Assembly (NCBI GenBank): GCA_040756415.1
Contig: JBFLYZ010000024.1
Coordinates: forward strand, 1 to 51,526
DNA length: 51,526 nt
Direction: 5' to 3'
Source: JBFLYZ01 sp040756415
GTDB taxonomy: Bacteria > Bacteroidota > Bacteroidia > JADZBD01
A program made the position numbers and the translations under genes. Position 1 is the first letter of the stretch; every line of letters starts with the position of its first letter. A model generated the notes under the pieces. That model had not been told where the DNA came from. It did not search any database and worked only from the letters and a program-made list of their open reading frames with translations. Of this stretch, positions 16,879 through 25,621 are shown piece by piece.

Positions 16879-16911
16879 CCGCCCGTACCGATAGCAGTAC
16901 GCTTCGGGCGG
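16879..16911 (-). other. Leader hairpin upstream of proS
   Basis: CCGCCCG (16879-16885) and CGGGCGG (16905-16911) form a 7-bp stem, with an inner GTAC/GTAC pairing. It sits between the -7 box and the ATG. It could be a leader structure of proS, or the terminator of the upstream hydrolase gene on the same strand; there is no T-run to decide. Confidence 0.4.
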
Positions 16912-16912
16912 A

Positions 16913-16920
16913 CAAAGCTA
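16913..16920 (-). promoter_or_regulatory. Bacteroidota -7 box for proS
   Basis: TAGCTTTG on the minus strand; predicted transcription start near 16906 and a leader of about 35 nt. No -33 TTTG at 19 nt. Confidence 0.5.
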
Positions 16921-16942
16921 CAAAAAACCCCCTGTGTAATGT

Positions 16943-17578
16943 TCAGGCATCAGCAGAAGTGTAGGCCCCGAGTTCCCGGCTCCTGTTCAGGACCATAAAA
17001 TGGCCGCCCCTTACCTTGCCGTGGGCCTTGACAAAACGATAGGGCAGCAGGCGGTCGCTGGTGCCGTGGATATGGGTAAGGTTGGCGATAGGCTGCCGGT
17101 TCTTCCAGGTCAGGGCCTGGTGAATGGCCCAGCGCAGGAACGCGGTGTCGGTTTCACGCAAAATGGTCCTGAGCAGAAGCTTTTCTTCCTTGCTTTCGGC
17201 CCCGAAAAGCCAGTAGGCGAGCGGGCCGGCCTGTTTTAAAAGAACCGAGGGCAACAGTTTATGCAGCCTCATGCGGCCGGCCAGGCGGTAATAATAAGGC
17301 AGCTCATCGCGCGATTTGGCCGAAGAGATCAGGATCACCCTTTCAGTGCTGATGTGCTTGGCCACTTCAACGGCCATCATCCCACCGAAGGATAGGCCCA
17401 AAAGGACCGGTTTTTCCGGTACGATACCGGCCGACAGCCGTTTTGCATAGGCTTCTATCCCCTCACCGGGAAGCGGCTGTATCCACTTCATGAACACAGG
17501 GTCGTATCCGTCCAGGTCCAGGTTGCCGAACACCCGCTCGTCTGCACCCAAACCGCTGAAAATGTAGATCTTTTTCAT
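16943..17578 (-). CDS. Alpha/beta hydrolase
   Basis: 211 residues from the ATG at 17578 (MKKIYIFSGLGADERVF); an upstream extension lacks family similarity. The nucleophile elbow GLSFGG places Ser at 63. Asp175 in HGTSDRLLPY and His193 in GGHFMVL complete a plausible catalytic triad. An oxyanion-loop-like SGLGADERVF stretch lies at 8-17. It has no signal peptide, so it is cytosolic. Short hydrolases of this kind act as esterases or acyl-transfer partners; the substrate is not deducible. It has its own -7 box, and the 71-nt gap to proS holds a second, so the two are probably separate transcripts. Confidence 0.85.
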   Translation of the reverse strand: MKKIYIFSGLGADERVFGNLDLDGYDPVFMKWIQPLPGEGIEAYAKRLSAGIVPEKPVLLGLSFGGMMAVEVAKHISTERVILISSAKSRDELPYYYRLAGRMRLHKLLPSVLLKQAGPLAYWLFGAESKEEKLLLRTILRETDTAFLRWAIHQALTWKNRQPIANLTHIHGTSDRLLPYRFVKAHGKVRGGHFMVLNRSRELGAYTSADA

Positions 17579-17594
17579 TGCAGGACCCCGTATG

Positions 17595-17602
17595 CAAAAA
17601 TA
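17595..17602 (-). promoter_or_regulatory. Bacteroidota -7 box for the hydrolase gene
   Basis: TATTTTTG on the minus strand, 16 nt before the ATG at 17578. Confidence 0.45.
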
Positions 17603-17668
17603 GGGGTAAAAGGGGCGCTTCTGTTCGGAAACATGAGATAAATTGTTCGAATTAATGCCGTCCGTCAT

Positions 17669-17699
17669 TTTGACCTTAGACCGGGATTTTGTATCTTTG
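17669..17699 (+). promoter_or_regulatory. Promoter of the Asn-rich lipoprotein gene
   Basis: TTTG (17669-17672), 19 nt, TATCTTTG (17692-17699): a full consensus match. The predicted leader to the ATG at 17810 is about 105 nt, long for this window, so post-transcriptional control in it is possible. Confidence 0.75.
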
Positions 17700-17809
17700 G
17701 TACAGTATTTGAGAGTTTAATATTTGAAAATGAACAGCATCCCCGCTGAACAAAAGCAATAGTGCTAAACTATTTGACTCATTTTCATTCTTAACCGGGA
17801 GATTCAACC

Positions 17810-19258
17810 ATGAAAAAGCTCTTGCAATTACTGGCTGTTGTTACGATAACAGGCACTTCCTGTACTTCAGGGAGATTTATGAGCAGCGGGAACTACGATG
17901 ATGATGTTTATTTCACATCCAAAGACCGGAAGGTAGAGACTACCTCTGCTCCGGAGCCGCCCAAGCAGCAGGAAACCGCTGAGAACACGGATTACTATGA
18001 TCCTGACCAGGGGAACAAGACGGGCAATACTTACGTAACCAATAATTATTATAACGATGCTTTCGATTATGATGATTATTATGATTACGAATATGCCGCC
18101 CGCCTGCGCAGGTTTCATGGCGGCTGTCACTGGAGCTATTACGACAGCTATTATACCAATGCCTACTGGTACACCTACGATCCTTTTTACTGGGGGACCA
18201 GCATTTATTTAGGTTACCACTGGTGGGGCCCTTCCTATTATTATTACTCATACTGTCCTTCCTATTACTGGGGATGGAACCCGCATTACGGCTGGTACAG
18301 CGGCTGGGGCTGGAATTACGGATGGTGCGGCAACGGCTGGGGATATCCTTATGGTGGCTGGGGTTATTGGAACGGGTATAATGACGGGTACTGGGCAGGG
18401 TATTGGAACGGATACAATAACGGCTATTACGATAACTATTATTATAACAGCTACGATAACGGCAATTATTATTACGGGCCGCGCGGTAACTCCACTGCTT
18501 CGGGCAATCATGGCAATAACGGTACACCGAATTCGCCCTGGGGAGAGAAGTACGAGAACATTATGGCCTCTATGAACGGCTCTCCCGGGCTGAGCAACCT
18601 GAACGGTAGCGATCCTATGGTCACCGGCCAGGGCTCCACGGGCAAGCCGGGCACTTCGACCGGGGGCACTATAACAGGTACAAATAATTCTCCCAATGTT
18701 CCGAAGAACAATGCAACGCAGAACGGCAATACCGCAACGAACGGGAATACCGGCTCGAACGTGCAGCCGAACATGAACAACGGCAGTCAGCCCAATACCG
18801 GTTCAGACGATTACTATACTCAGCCCAACAGCAACAGCTCGCAGCCGGGCAACAACGGCAATACGTATACAGCCCCGAATAATAACAGCACGTCTCAGCC
18901 GAATTACAACAATAACAACAACTATTCAAAGCCTGGAAATAACGGCAGCAGCGATAACAATAACAGTTATTCACAGCCGAACTACAACAATAACAATTCG
19001 TATTCGCAGCCCAAGAATAACAGCAATAATAATTATTCGCAGCCCAAGAACAACAACAACAACAACAACTATAGCGCGCCCAAGAATAACAACAATAATA
19101 ATTCCGTCCCGAAGAACAACGGGGGCAGCTATAAACCCAAGTTGTCTAACAATAATTCCAGCAAGAGCTATTCGGCTCCTAAAAGCACCTATAAGCCAAA
19201 CACCACCGGGGTCAAACCCGGTGGCAATGGCGGCAAGGTGGTAGTTAAAAAACGCTGA
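17810..19258 (+). CDS. Low-complexity Tyr/Trp/Gly- and Asn-rich lipoprotein
   Basis: 482 residues. A lipoprotein signal peptide ends at Cys18 (TITGTSC). Residues of about 20-75 are polar. About 76-225 are extremely rich in Tyr, Trp, Gly and Asn (for example YYYYSYC and GYWAGYWNGYNNGYYDN). About 225-465 are Asn/Gly/Ser/Gln-rich with approximate SQPNYNNNNSY and PKNNNNN repeats, and the last 17 residues are basic. Such Asn/Gln-rich and aromatic composition is that of prion-like or amyloid-forming proteins; that is inference. It sits 22 nt upstream of an OmpP1/FadL-like gene, probably one operon. The leader has a consensus promoter. No enzyme domain is visible, and its function is unknown. Confidence 0.8.
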   Translation: MKKLLQLLAVVTITGTSCTSGRFMSSGNYDDDVYFTSKDRKVETTSAPEPPKQQETAENTDYYDPDQGNKTGNTYVTNNYYNDAFDYDDYYDYEYAARLRRFHGGCHWSYYDSYYTNAYWYTYDPFYWGTSIYLGYHWWGPSYYYYSYCPSYYWGWNPHYGWYSGWGWNYGWCGNGWGYPYGGWGYWNGYNDGYWAGYWNGYNNGYYDNYYYNSYDNGNYYYGPRGNSTASGNHGNNGTPNSPWGEKYENIMASMNGSPGLSNLNGSDPMVTGQGSTGKPGTSTGGTITGTNNSPNVPKNNATQNGNTATNGNTGSNVQPNMNNGSQPNTGSDDYYTQPNSNSSQPGNNGNTYTAPNNNSTSQPNYNNNNNYSKPGNNGSSDNNNSYSQPNYNNNNSYSQPKNNSNNNYSQPKNNNNNNNYSAPKNNNNNNSVPKNNGGSYKPKLSNNNSSKSYSAPKSTYKPNTTGVKPGGNGGKVVVKKR

Positions 19259-19280
19259 TCATTTATTAGAACCTTTTACC

Positions 19281-20714
19281 ATGAAAAAGCTAACTGTAAT
19301 AACAGCTCTGCTTGCGACAGGTCTTGCCCTTCAGGCGCAAAACGAAGTGGATGCGCTGCGGTATTCGCAAACGGGTTTTGGCGGAACGGCCAGGTTCTCG
19401 TCTATGGGCGGTGCCTTTGGCGCGCTGGGAGCCGACTTTTCATCATTGAGCTTTAACCCCGCGGGCATAGCGCTTTACCGCAAGGGAGAGCTTACGTTTA
19501 CTCCTACGCTTTATCACGCTACCACGAATTCGACCTACTACGGCAATACCCTGGCCGATGACAAGTATAATTTCAACTTCAACAACTTCGGCCTGGTGCT
19601 GGCAGCGACCGATGACGGTGAAAAGGCCCTGTGGAAGGGCATCGCTATGGGTTTTGGCTATAACCGGCTGGCCAATTACCATAACCGGGTGTATTTTGAA
19701 GGGGTGAACGACCAGAGCTCCCTGCTCGATGTGTTTGCGGCCAATGCCCAGAACCAGACCGATATCGAAGCGCTTGACCCCTTCGGCAGCCAGCTCGCAT
19801 TCTACACGGGGGTGATCGATACCTCTTCGGCAGGGAATTACTATACCGTTATCCCCAATTATGGCGAAAGGCAGATCATGTCGCTCGAAAGCCGCGGCTC
19901 CATGGGCGAGATATTGTTCACCCTGGGAGGTAACTACATGGATAAGCTGTACATAGGCGGAACCTTCTTCTTTCCCTCCGTGCGCTTCACCCAATCCTCT
20001 ACGTATATCGAATCGGTGGAGAACGACTCCCTGTACGGCTTCGAGTCGTACTCCTATAACTCGGACCTGAGCACAAGCGGTTCGGGCTACGGTTTCAAGT
20101 TCGGTATGATCTACCGCCCGGTCGACTGGCTGCGCATTGGAGGAGCCGTGCATACACCGGCCATCCTCAAGATGAGCGATACCTATTCCAACAGCATGAC
20201 CTCCAATTTCAGCAGCGGAACCTACAGCGCGGCATCACCCACGGGCGCCTTCGATTATACGCTGACAACGCCTATGCGGGCCATGGCCAGCATGGGATTT
20301 ATCATCAATAAGTTTGCGGCAGTGAACGTGGATTACGAATTTGTGGACTACAGCGAATCCCGGCTTAACTCTCCCACCTATAAGTATGTGAACGAGAACA
20401 AGGCCATCCGCGACAAGTATACGGCCACCTCCAATGTGCGGGCCGGGGCTGAGTTCAGGCTGAAGCCGTTGAGCATACGCGCGGGTTGGGCTTACTATGG
20501 CAGCCCCTACCAGCCGGGAGTGAAAAATGACGGCAGCCGCAGCAGCTACACCTTTGGCCTGGGATTCCGCGACCAGATCATGTATGTGGACCTGGCCTAT
20601 GTCTACACCATGGGCTCGGAAGATTATTATCCTTATGATCCCAACATCGTAAAGCCGGCCGTTAACGAAACTACCAGCTCTGCGTTCATGATGACCATGG
20701 GATTCAAGTTCTGA
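19281..20714 (+). CDS. OmpP1/FadL-like outer-membrane protein
   Basis: 477 residues with a signal peptide (MKKLTVITALLATGLALQAQ). After it comes the family hallmark: RYSQTGFGGTARFSSMGGAFGALG with FNPAGIALY at about 53-62. It then continues as alternating amphipathic strands to a terminal strand ending in FKF, as expected of a 14-stranded barrel. OmpP1/FadL proteins take up hydrophobic compounds; Bacteroidota homologues are diverse and the substrate here is unknown. It follows the low-complexity lipoprotein by 22 nt and is closed by a strong terminator. Confidence 0.85.
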   Translation: MKKLTVITALLATGLALQAQNEVDALRYSQTGFGGTARFSSMGGAFGALGADFSSLSFNPAGIALYRKGELTFTPTLYHATTNSTYYGNTLADDKYNFNFNNFGLVLAATDDGEKALWKGIAMGFGYNRLANYHNRVYFEGVNDQSSLLDVFAANAQNQTDIEALDPFGSQLAFYTGVIDTSSAGNYYTVIPNYGERQIMSLESRGSMGEILFTLGGNYMDKLYIGGTFFFPSVRFTQSSTYIESVENDSLYGFESYSYNSDLSTSGSGYGFKFGMIYRPVDWLRIGGAVHTPAILKMSDTYSNSMTSNFSSGTYSAASPTGAFDYTLTTPMRAMASMGFIINKFAAVNVDYEFVDYSESRLNSPTYKYVNENKAIRDKYTATSNVRAGAEFRLKPLSIRAGWAYYGSPYQPGVKNDGSRSSYTFGLGFRDQIMYVDLAYVYTMGSEDYYPYDPNIVKPAVNETTSSAFMMTMGFKF

Positions 20715-20736
20715 CTGAACAGCATCCCCGTAACAG

Positions 20737-20763
20737 AGGCCCCTTCAGGGGCCTTTTGTTTTT
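20737..20763 (+). terminator. Intrinsic terminator after the OmpP1-like gene
   Basis: An 8-bp stem AGGCCCCT/AGGGGCCT with a 2-nt TC loop (possibly relaxing to 4 nt), followed by TTTGTTTTT. Confidence 0.85.
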
Positions 20764-20796
20764 GGGAATAACTTACCTTTACGCCTCCTGAACCGT

Positions 20797-21612
20797 ATGG
20801 ATAAGCCTGAAAATGAAATGACCTTTCTCGACCACCTCGAGGCGCTGAGGTGGCACCTGATCCGCTCGGCCGCTTTTATCGTAACCGCGGCAGTGATATG
20901 GTTCATCTATCCCGAAGTGCTTTTCGACAGGATCATACTCGGGCCCCTGCAGCCCGATTTCATTTCCTACAGGGCTTTTTGCAGGTTCTCGCATTGGGCT
21001 GGCGCTGGCGATGCCATGTGCATAGACCTGAAATCGTTCGACAGCCTTCAAAACCTGTCCGTTGGAGGGGTGTTCATTTCTCACCTCTGGATATCTTTTA
21101 TGGCCGGCCTGATCGTATCGGTGCCTTACCTGCTCTGGGAGCTGTGGCGCTTTGTTAAGCCCGCGCTGAAAGAAAAAGAGCTGAAAATGGCCAGGGGATT
21201 CGTTTTCTATGCGTCTTTCCTCTTCTTTGCCGGCATTTTCTTCAGCTATTTCATGGTCACCCCCCTGTCGGTCAACTTCCTGCTCGATTACCAGATCAGC
21301 GACCGCATCAAAACCGTTCCTACGCTCGACAACTATATATCTTTTGTGACCACCATGGTATTTGCCATCGGCCTTGTTTTCGAGCTGCCAGTGCTGGTCT
21401 ACCTGCTGACCAAGATCGGCATGATGAGCCCGGGGTTCATGCGCAAATACCGCAGGCATGCGATTGTCGTGATCCTGATCATTGCCGCCATCATTACCCC
21501 TTCGCCCGATATTTCCTCGCAGCTCCTGGTGGCTTTCCCGCTGTATATCCTGTACGAGCTGAGCATCCACGTATCGAAATACGTGGTGAAAAATCAAAAA
21601 GATAGAGCATGA
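20797..21612 (+). CDS. tatC: Sec-independent protein translocase TatC
   Basis: 271 residues, six transmembrane segments. The conserved start of TatC is present (FLDHLEALRWHLIRS at about 10-24, with the Glu-x-x-Arg pair used in signal-peptide recognition). The periplasmic loop between helices 1 and 2 is longer than in E. coli (about 47-85), as often seen in Bacteroidota. TatC binds twin-arginine signals and, with TatA, exports folded proteins. No tatA is adjacent. The gene overlaps the downstream AhpD-like gene by 4 nt, so they are co-transcribed. A likely client, an LD-carboxypeptidase with an RRDFIR signal, is encoded at 48523-49557. Confidence 0.95.
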   Translation: MDKPENEMTFLDHLEALRWHLIRSAAFIVTAAVIWFIYPEVLFDRIILGPLQPDFISYRAFCRFSHWAGAGDAMCIDLKSFDSLQNLSVGGVFISHLWISFMAGLIVSVPYLLWELWRFVKPALKEKELKMARGFVFYASFLFFAGIFFSYFMVTPLSVNFLLDYQISDRIKTVPTLDNYISFVTTMVFAIGLVFELPVLVYLLTKIGMMSPGFMRKYRRHAIVVILIIAAIITPSPDISSQLLVAFPLYILYELSIHVSKYVVKNQKDRA

Positions 21613-21947
21613 GCAAGGTAAAAGAGTTCAATGAATACCGCCAGCGCATGAACGACCGTATCCTGCAGCAGGATAACCTGGTGCTCAAGCGCCTGTTCAA
21701 CCTCGATACAAACGCCTATGCGGAAGGTGCGCTGGATACCCGCACAAAGGAAATGCTCGGCCTGGTGGCCTCTATGGTGCTGCGCTGCGATGACTGCGTG
21801 AAGTACCACCTCGAAAAATGCAGGGAGCAGGGCGTGAGCACCGAACAGGTCTTTGAGGTGTTTGCCGTGGCCAATATTATAGGCGGAACCATCGTTATAC
21901 CCCACCTGCGCAGGGCGGTGGAATACTGGGATGAGCTGGGCCGGTAG
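21609..21947 (+). CDS. AhpD-like carboxymuconolactone decarboxylase-family protein
   Basis: 112 residues, all-helical, with the AhpD-type redox motif C60-D-D-C63 and His67 in LRCDDCVKYH. In the family this CxxC/His set acts as a thiol reductant or peroxidase partner. Decarboxylase activity is not expected of the CxxC subgroup. It overlaps tatC by 4 nt (ATGA), which is typical of translational coupling, but a functional link with Tat export is not established. Cytosolic. Confidence 0.9.
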   Translation: MSKVKEFNEYRQRMNDRILQQDNLVLKRLFNLDTNAYAEGALDTRTKEMLGLVASMVLRCDDCVKYHLEKCREQGVSTEQVFEVFAVANIIGGTIVIPHLRRAVEYWDELGR

Positions 21948-22002
21948 CTATTATTTTAGTCTTTAAATTCGTATCTTCACGCATCACAAAAACACTGCAT
22001 CA

Positions 22003-24495
22003 ATGAAAGGCTTGCGGACTGTCTATTGGCTGGTCATGGTGCTGTTCAGCGCTCCGGCACTGGCCCAGTTCACCAAGGTCTCGGGCAGGGTCTTTGACGC
22101 GGAAACAAAGGAGCCGCTGCCGTTCGTGAGCGTGATATTCAAAGGCACCAAGGTATCCGCCACCTCGGATATTGACGGAAATTACACGATCAGCACCAGT
22201 ACTCCCTCCGATTCGCTGCTCTATTCCTATGTTGGTTATGTGACCGTAAGAAAGGCGGTCAAAAAGGGGCAGGTGCAGGTCATTAACGTGGAGCTGAAGA
22301 ACGATGTGGCCACGCTCAACCAGATCGACATCATGCCGGGCGAGAACCCCGCGGTGACCCTGCTCAAAAAAGTGATCAAGAACAAGCCGAAGAACGATAA
22401 GGAGAAGCTGGATTCTTACCAGTACGAGGTATACAACAAGATCGAGTTCGACCTGAACAATATTCCCAAGGATATAGCCGAAAAGAAAATGGCCAAGCAG
22501 ATCCAGTTCATATTCGATTACATCGACAGCTCCAACGTGAAGGAAAAGCCCTACCTCCCCCTTTTCATCTCCGAGGCCATATCGGACTATTATTACAAGA
22601 AAAGCCCGCGCTATAAGAAGGAGATCATCAAGGCCAGCAAGATATCGGGCCTCGATAATGAAAAGAGCGTTTCGCAGTTCATGGGCGAGATGTACCAGAA
22701 CGTGAACATCTACGATAATAATATCCTGGTCTTCGGCAAAAATTTCGTAAGCCCCATTTCGGATAACGGCACCTTTTTTTATAAATATTACCTGCTTGAT
22801 TCGGTCTTTCTCGAGGAAAACTGGTGCTACCAGGTCCAGTTCAAGCCCAAGCGCAAGCAGGAACTGCTTTTCGAAGGGAACATGTGGATAGCCGACTCCA
22901 CGTTCGGGGTGAAGCGGCTGGAGATGTCCATCGTCAAGGACGCGAACATAAACTACGTGAACATGCTTAACGTGGTGCAGGAGTACGAGTACATCGACAG
23001 CACCTGGATGCAGACCAAGGACAAGCTGGTGGTGGATTTCAAGATGCAGAAAAAGCAGGCGGGCTTTTACGGCCGTAAGACCACATCGTACCGGAACATC
23101 GTGATCAATAAACCGCGGGAGGACGATTTCTATTCGAAAACCGATAACCTGATCGTGATGGAGGACGCTACCACCAAGAGCGACACCTTCTGGGTGCAGA
23201 ACCGTCATGATACGCTTTCGAAGAACGAAAAGCAGATCTACAGGATGGTCGACAGCCTGCAGAACACCAGGTTGTACCGCACCTGGCAGGATATCGTGAT
23301 CATGATCTACAGCGGTTACAAGGTATGGGGCTATGTGGAGTACGGGCCCTATTACAATATGCTGAGCTTTAATTCGTATGAGGGAGTGCGGCCCCGTTTC
23401 GGCCTGCGCACCAGCAATAAGTTCAGCCGCTGGTGCGAGATCAGCGGGTATGTGGCCTATGGCACCCAGGATCAGCAGTTCAAGTACGGTGGCGAGTACA
23501 AGACCTTTATCACCAAAAAACCCAGGCAGATCATCTACTTTAACTACAAGAAGGATTACGAGCTGCTGGGGGCATCGCAATCAGCGCTCACCGCTGATAA
23601 CATACTTACCTCGCTTACGCGCAGGACCACCGTCAACAGCCTGACCGGCTTCGAGCAGTTCCGCATTATTTATGAATACGAGCCCTTCGAAGGCTGGAAC
23701 AACAAAATATTCTTCACCAACCGTACCATACGCCCCCTGGGTGATCCGTATACGTACATTGCGGCCGACAGCACGATCGTGGAAAAGGACAGGATCATCA
23801 CCTCCGAGATCAAGATCGTATCGCGCTTCGCATGGAACGAGAAATATATCGAGGGTACGTTCACACGCTCGAGCATGGGCACCAAGGCGCCCGTGATCAT
23901 TGTGGAATATACTCCCGGCCTCAAAGGGGTATTGAAGAGCGACTACACTTACCAGAAGCTGTACATCAATATCGATGACCGTTTTCGCATCAATCCCATC
24001 GGGTACACCAATTACGTGATCGATGCGGGCATTATCCTTGGCAAAGTGCCGTACCCGCTCATGTTCCTGCACCCGGGCAATGAGACCTATATTTACGACT
24101 GGGCGTCTTATAACCTTATGAATTACTATGAATTTGCGAGCGACCGCTATGCCGCTATTTCCATCTTCCATCATTTTGACGGCTTTTTTCTTAACAAGGT
24201 GCCGCTGCTGAGAAAGCTGAAGTGGAGAGAGGTGTTCATCGCCAAGGCCATGGTGGGCAGCATAACTCCAGCTAACCGCGATGTGCTTATCTTCCCCTCT
24301 TATCTCTCGTCCCTCAACCGCGGCCCGTATTATGAAGTAGGCGCGGGGCTGGAGAACATTTTCAAGATATTCCGCGTGGATTGCTTCTGGCGCCTTTCTT
24401 ACATTGACCGCGAATACCAGGAGCGCTATGAGACCCTCAGCGGTAAAAAAGTGAATATATTTGGCGTGCGCGCTTCGGTGCAGGTGATCTTCTAA
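22003..24495 (+). CDS. DUF5686 protein with carboxypeptidase-regulatory-like domain
   Basis: 830 residues with a signal peptide ending near residue 21. Residues of about 25-110 form a carboxypeptidase-regulatory-like domain (VSGRVFDAETKEPLPFVSV, then SDIDGNYTIS). The rest is the DUF5686 region, ending in about 450 residues of amphipathic strands consistent with an outer-membrane barrel. DUF5686 proteins are conserved across Bacteroidota and their role is unknown. It lies 9 nt upstream of lptB, so an envelope-biogenesis role would fit. A degenerate -7-like TATCTTCA occurs about 20 nt before the start. TonB-dependent receptors share the regulatory domain, but no plug domain is visible. Confidence 0.85.
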   Translation: MKGLRTVYWLVMVLFSAPALAQFTKVSGRVFDAETKEPLPFVSVIFKGTKVSATSDIDGNYTISTSTPSDSLLYSYVGYVTVRKAVKKGQVQVINVELKNDVATLNQIDIMPGENPAVTLLKKVIKNKPKNDKEKLDSYQYEVYNKIEFDLNNIPKDIAEKKMAKQIQFIFDYIDSSNVKEKPYLPLFISEAISDYYYKKSPRYKKEIIKASKISGLDNEKSVSQFMGEMYQNVNIYDNNILVFGKNFVSPISDNGTFFYKYYLLDSVFLEENWCYQVQFKPKRKQELLFEGNMWIADSTFGVKRLEMSIVKDANINYVNMLNVVQEYEYIDSTWMQTKDKLVVDFKMQKKQAGFYGRKTTSYRNIVINKPREDDFYSKTDNLIVMEDATTKSDTFWVQNRHDTLSKNEKQIYRMVDSLQNTRLYRTWQDIVIMIYSGYKVWGYVEYGPYYNMLSFNSYEGVRPRFGLRTSNKFSRWCEISGYVAYGTQDQQFKYGGEYKTFITKKPRQIIYFNYKKDYELLGASQSALTADNILTSLTRRTTVNSLTGFEQFRIIYEYEPFEGWNNKIFFTNRTIRPLGDPYTYIAADSTIVEKDRIITSEIKIVSRFAWNEKYIEGTFTRSSMGTKAPVIIVEYTPGLKGVLKSDYTYQKLYINIDDRFRINPIGYTNYVIDAGIILGKVPYPLMFLHPGNETYIYDWASYNLMNYYEFASDRYAAISIFHHFDGFFLNKVPLLRKLKWREVFIAKAMVGSITPANRDVLIFPSYLSSLNRGPYYEVGAGLENIFKIFRVDCFWRLSYIDREYQERYETLSGKKVNIFGVRASVQVIF

Positions 24496-24504
24496 CGAGC
24501 AATT

Positions 24505-25230
24505 ATGATCCTCAGGGCCCAGGATATTTTCAAGCGATACAAGAGCAGGACGGTTGTCAAAGGCGTTTCGTTCGGTGTAAGCCAGGGCGAGATCGTTGGA
24601 TTGCTGGGGCCGAATGGAGCGGGCAAAACCACTTCCTTTTATATGGTGGTAGGCATGATCAAGCCGAATGAAGGCAAGATTTTCCTGGACGAAAAAGAGA
24701 TCACCAAGGAACCCATGTACAAGCGCGCGCAGCTTGGGATAGGCTATTTGCCCCAGGAAGCCTCGGTGTTCAGGAAGCTGAGCGTGGAGGATAATATAAA
24801 GGCGGTGCTGGAAATGACCAGGCTTACGAAGGCCCAGCAAAAAGAAAAGCTGGAAGAGCTGCTGAACGAGTTCGGGCTGCAGCACATACGCAGGAATATT
24901 GGCGACCGCTTATCGGGAGGGGAGAGGCGAAGAACGGAGATCGCGCGTTGCCTGGCCGTGAATCCCAAGTTCATTCTGCTGGACGAGCCTTTTGCCGGGG
25001 TGGACCCGATCGCGGTAGAGGATATACAAGCCGTGGTGGCTGGATTGAAGAAAAGGAACATCGGTATTCTCATTACCGATCATAATGTTCACGAAACGCT
25101 GAGCATTACCGATCGTGCCTACTTGCTTTTCGAGGGAAGTATCCTGAAAGCCGGCACGGCCGAGGACCTGGCCAATGACGAGCAGGTGCGTAAGGTGTAT
25201 TTAGGGCAGAATTTCGAATTGAGGAAATAG
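24505..25230 (+). CDS. lptB: LPS export ABC transporter ATPase LptB
   Basis: 241 residues. Walker A GPNGAGKT at 35-42, signature LSGGE at 136-140, Walker B with D160-E161 in ILLDEPFAGVDP, and the H-loop in TDHNVHET near 190. The sequence FAGVDPIAVEDIQ is characteristic of LptB. It powers extraction of lipopolysaccharide from the inner membrane with LptFG and LptC. None of those partners is in the window, which is usual. It begins 9 nt after the DUF5686 stop, so the two are one operon. The translation starts at an ATG without a Shine-Dalgarno site. Confidence 0.95.
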   Translation: MILRAQDIFKRYKSRTVVKGVSFGVSQGEIVGLLGPNGAGKTTSFYMVVGMIKPNEGKIFLDEKEITKEPMYKRAQLGIGYLPQEASVFRKLSVEDNIKAVLEMTRLTKAQQKEKLEELLNEFGLQHIRRNIGDRLSGGERRRTEIARCLAVNPKFILLDEPFAGVDPIAVEDIQAVVAGLKKRNIGILITDHNVHETLSITDRAYLLFEGSILKAGTAEDLANDEQVRKVYLGQNFELRK

Positions 25231-25305
25231 CCGGGTCCCCAACCGTCCTGAGCCTGCCTGGCGGTCCACTCCCTCGGAGCAGAACAGGCGAAGCCGAAAA
25301 GCGAT

Positions 25306-25560
25306 TCAGGCCTCTGTTAACTCGAACTCATAGAACTCCATGATCTGGTTGGCCAGCAGCTTTTTGCAGGCCGTATCCACTTTCTTCTCGGCTTCCTCCT
25401 TGCTGGCGGCTTCCACCTCCAGGCTGATGTGCTTGCCAATGCGCACATTCTGTATCTCGGGCAGGCCCAGGTTCTTCATGCTGCCGGTCACCGCCTTTCC
25501 CTGCGGGTCGAGAAGGGCTTTAAGGGGCATCACGTCAATTTCTGCTTTGAACTTTTTCAT
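25306..25560 (-). CDS. purS: Phosphoribosylformylglycinamidine synthase subunit PurS
   Basis: 84 residues, the normal length of PurS. The family pattern V(M/T)PLKALLDPQGKAVTGSMKNLGL is visible at about 10-33, followed by VRIGKHISLEVEA. PurS forms a dimer that bridges PurL and PurQ in the fourth step of purine synthesis. Neither partner gene is in the window. It is 52 nt downstream of pssA on the same strand, so possibly co-transcribed, but a hairpin (25607-25621) lies between. Confidence 0.92.
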   Translation of the reverse strand: MKKFKAEIDVMPLKALLDPQGKAVTGSMKNLGLPEIQNVRIGKHISLEVEAASKEEAEKKVDTACKKLLANQIMEFYEFELTEA

Positions 25561-25606
25561 TTGTGTTTATTTTCATCCTGTACTTTTTCCCACTGTGGGG
25601 GAGTGC

Positions 25607-25621
25607 CCCGCTTTAGCGGGA
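25607..25621 (-). terminator. Hairpin at the pssA-purS junction
   Basis: CCCGCTTTAGCGGGA forms a 5-bp CCCGC/GCGGG stem with a 4-nt TTTA loop and includes the pssA stop codon. A closely similar CCGCTTTAGCGG occurs inside the hairpin at 33431-33463. It has no T-run on the minus strand, so it may be a repeat or partial terminator rather than a strong one. Confidence 0.4.

Noticed and set aside
20779..21597. A 272-codon antisense frame in tatC
   Set aside because: His/Arg/Gln-rich without domain; the sense gene is certain.
22000..23580. A 526-codon antisense frame in the DUF5686 gene
   Set aside because: It is His/Val/Leu-biased with no recognisable domain and is the mirror of a clear gene.
23581..24885. 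A 434-codon antisense frame spanning the DUF5686 gene and lptB
   Set aside because: It crosses two real genes and shows no family similarity.
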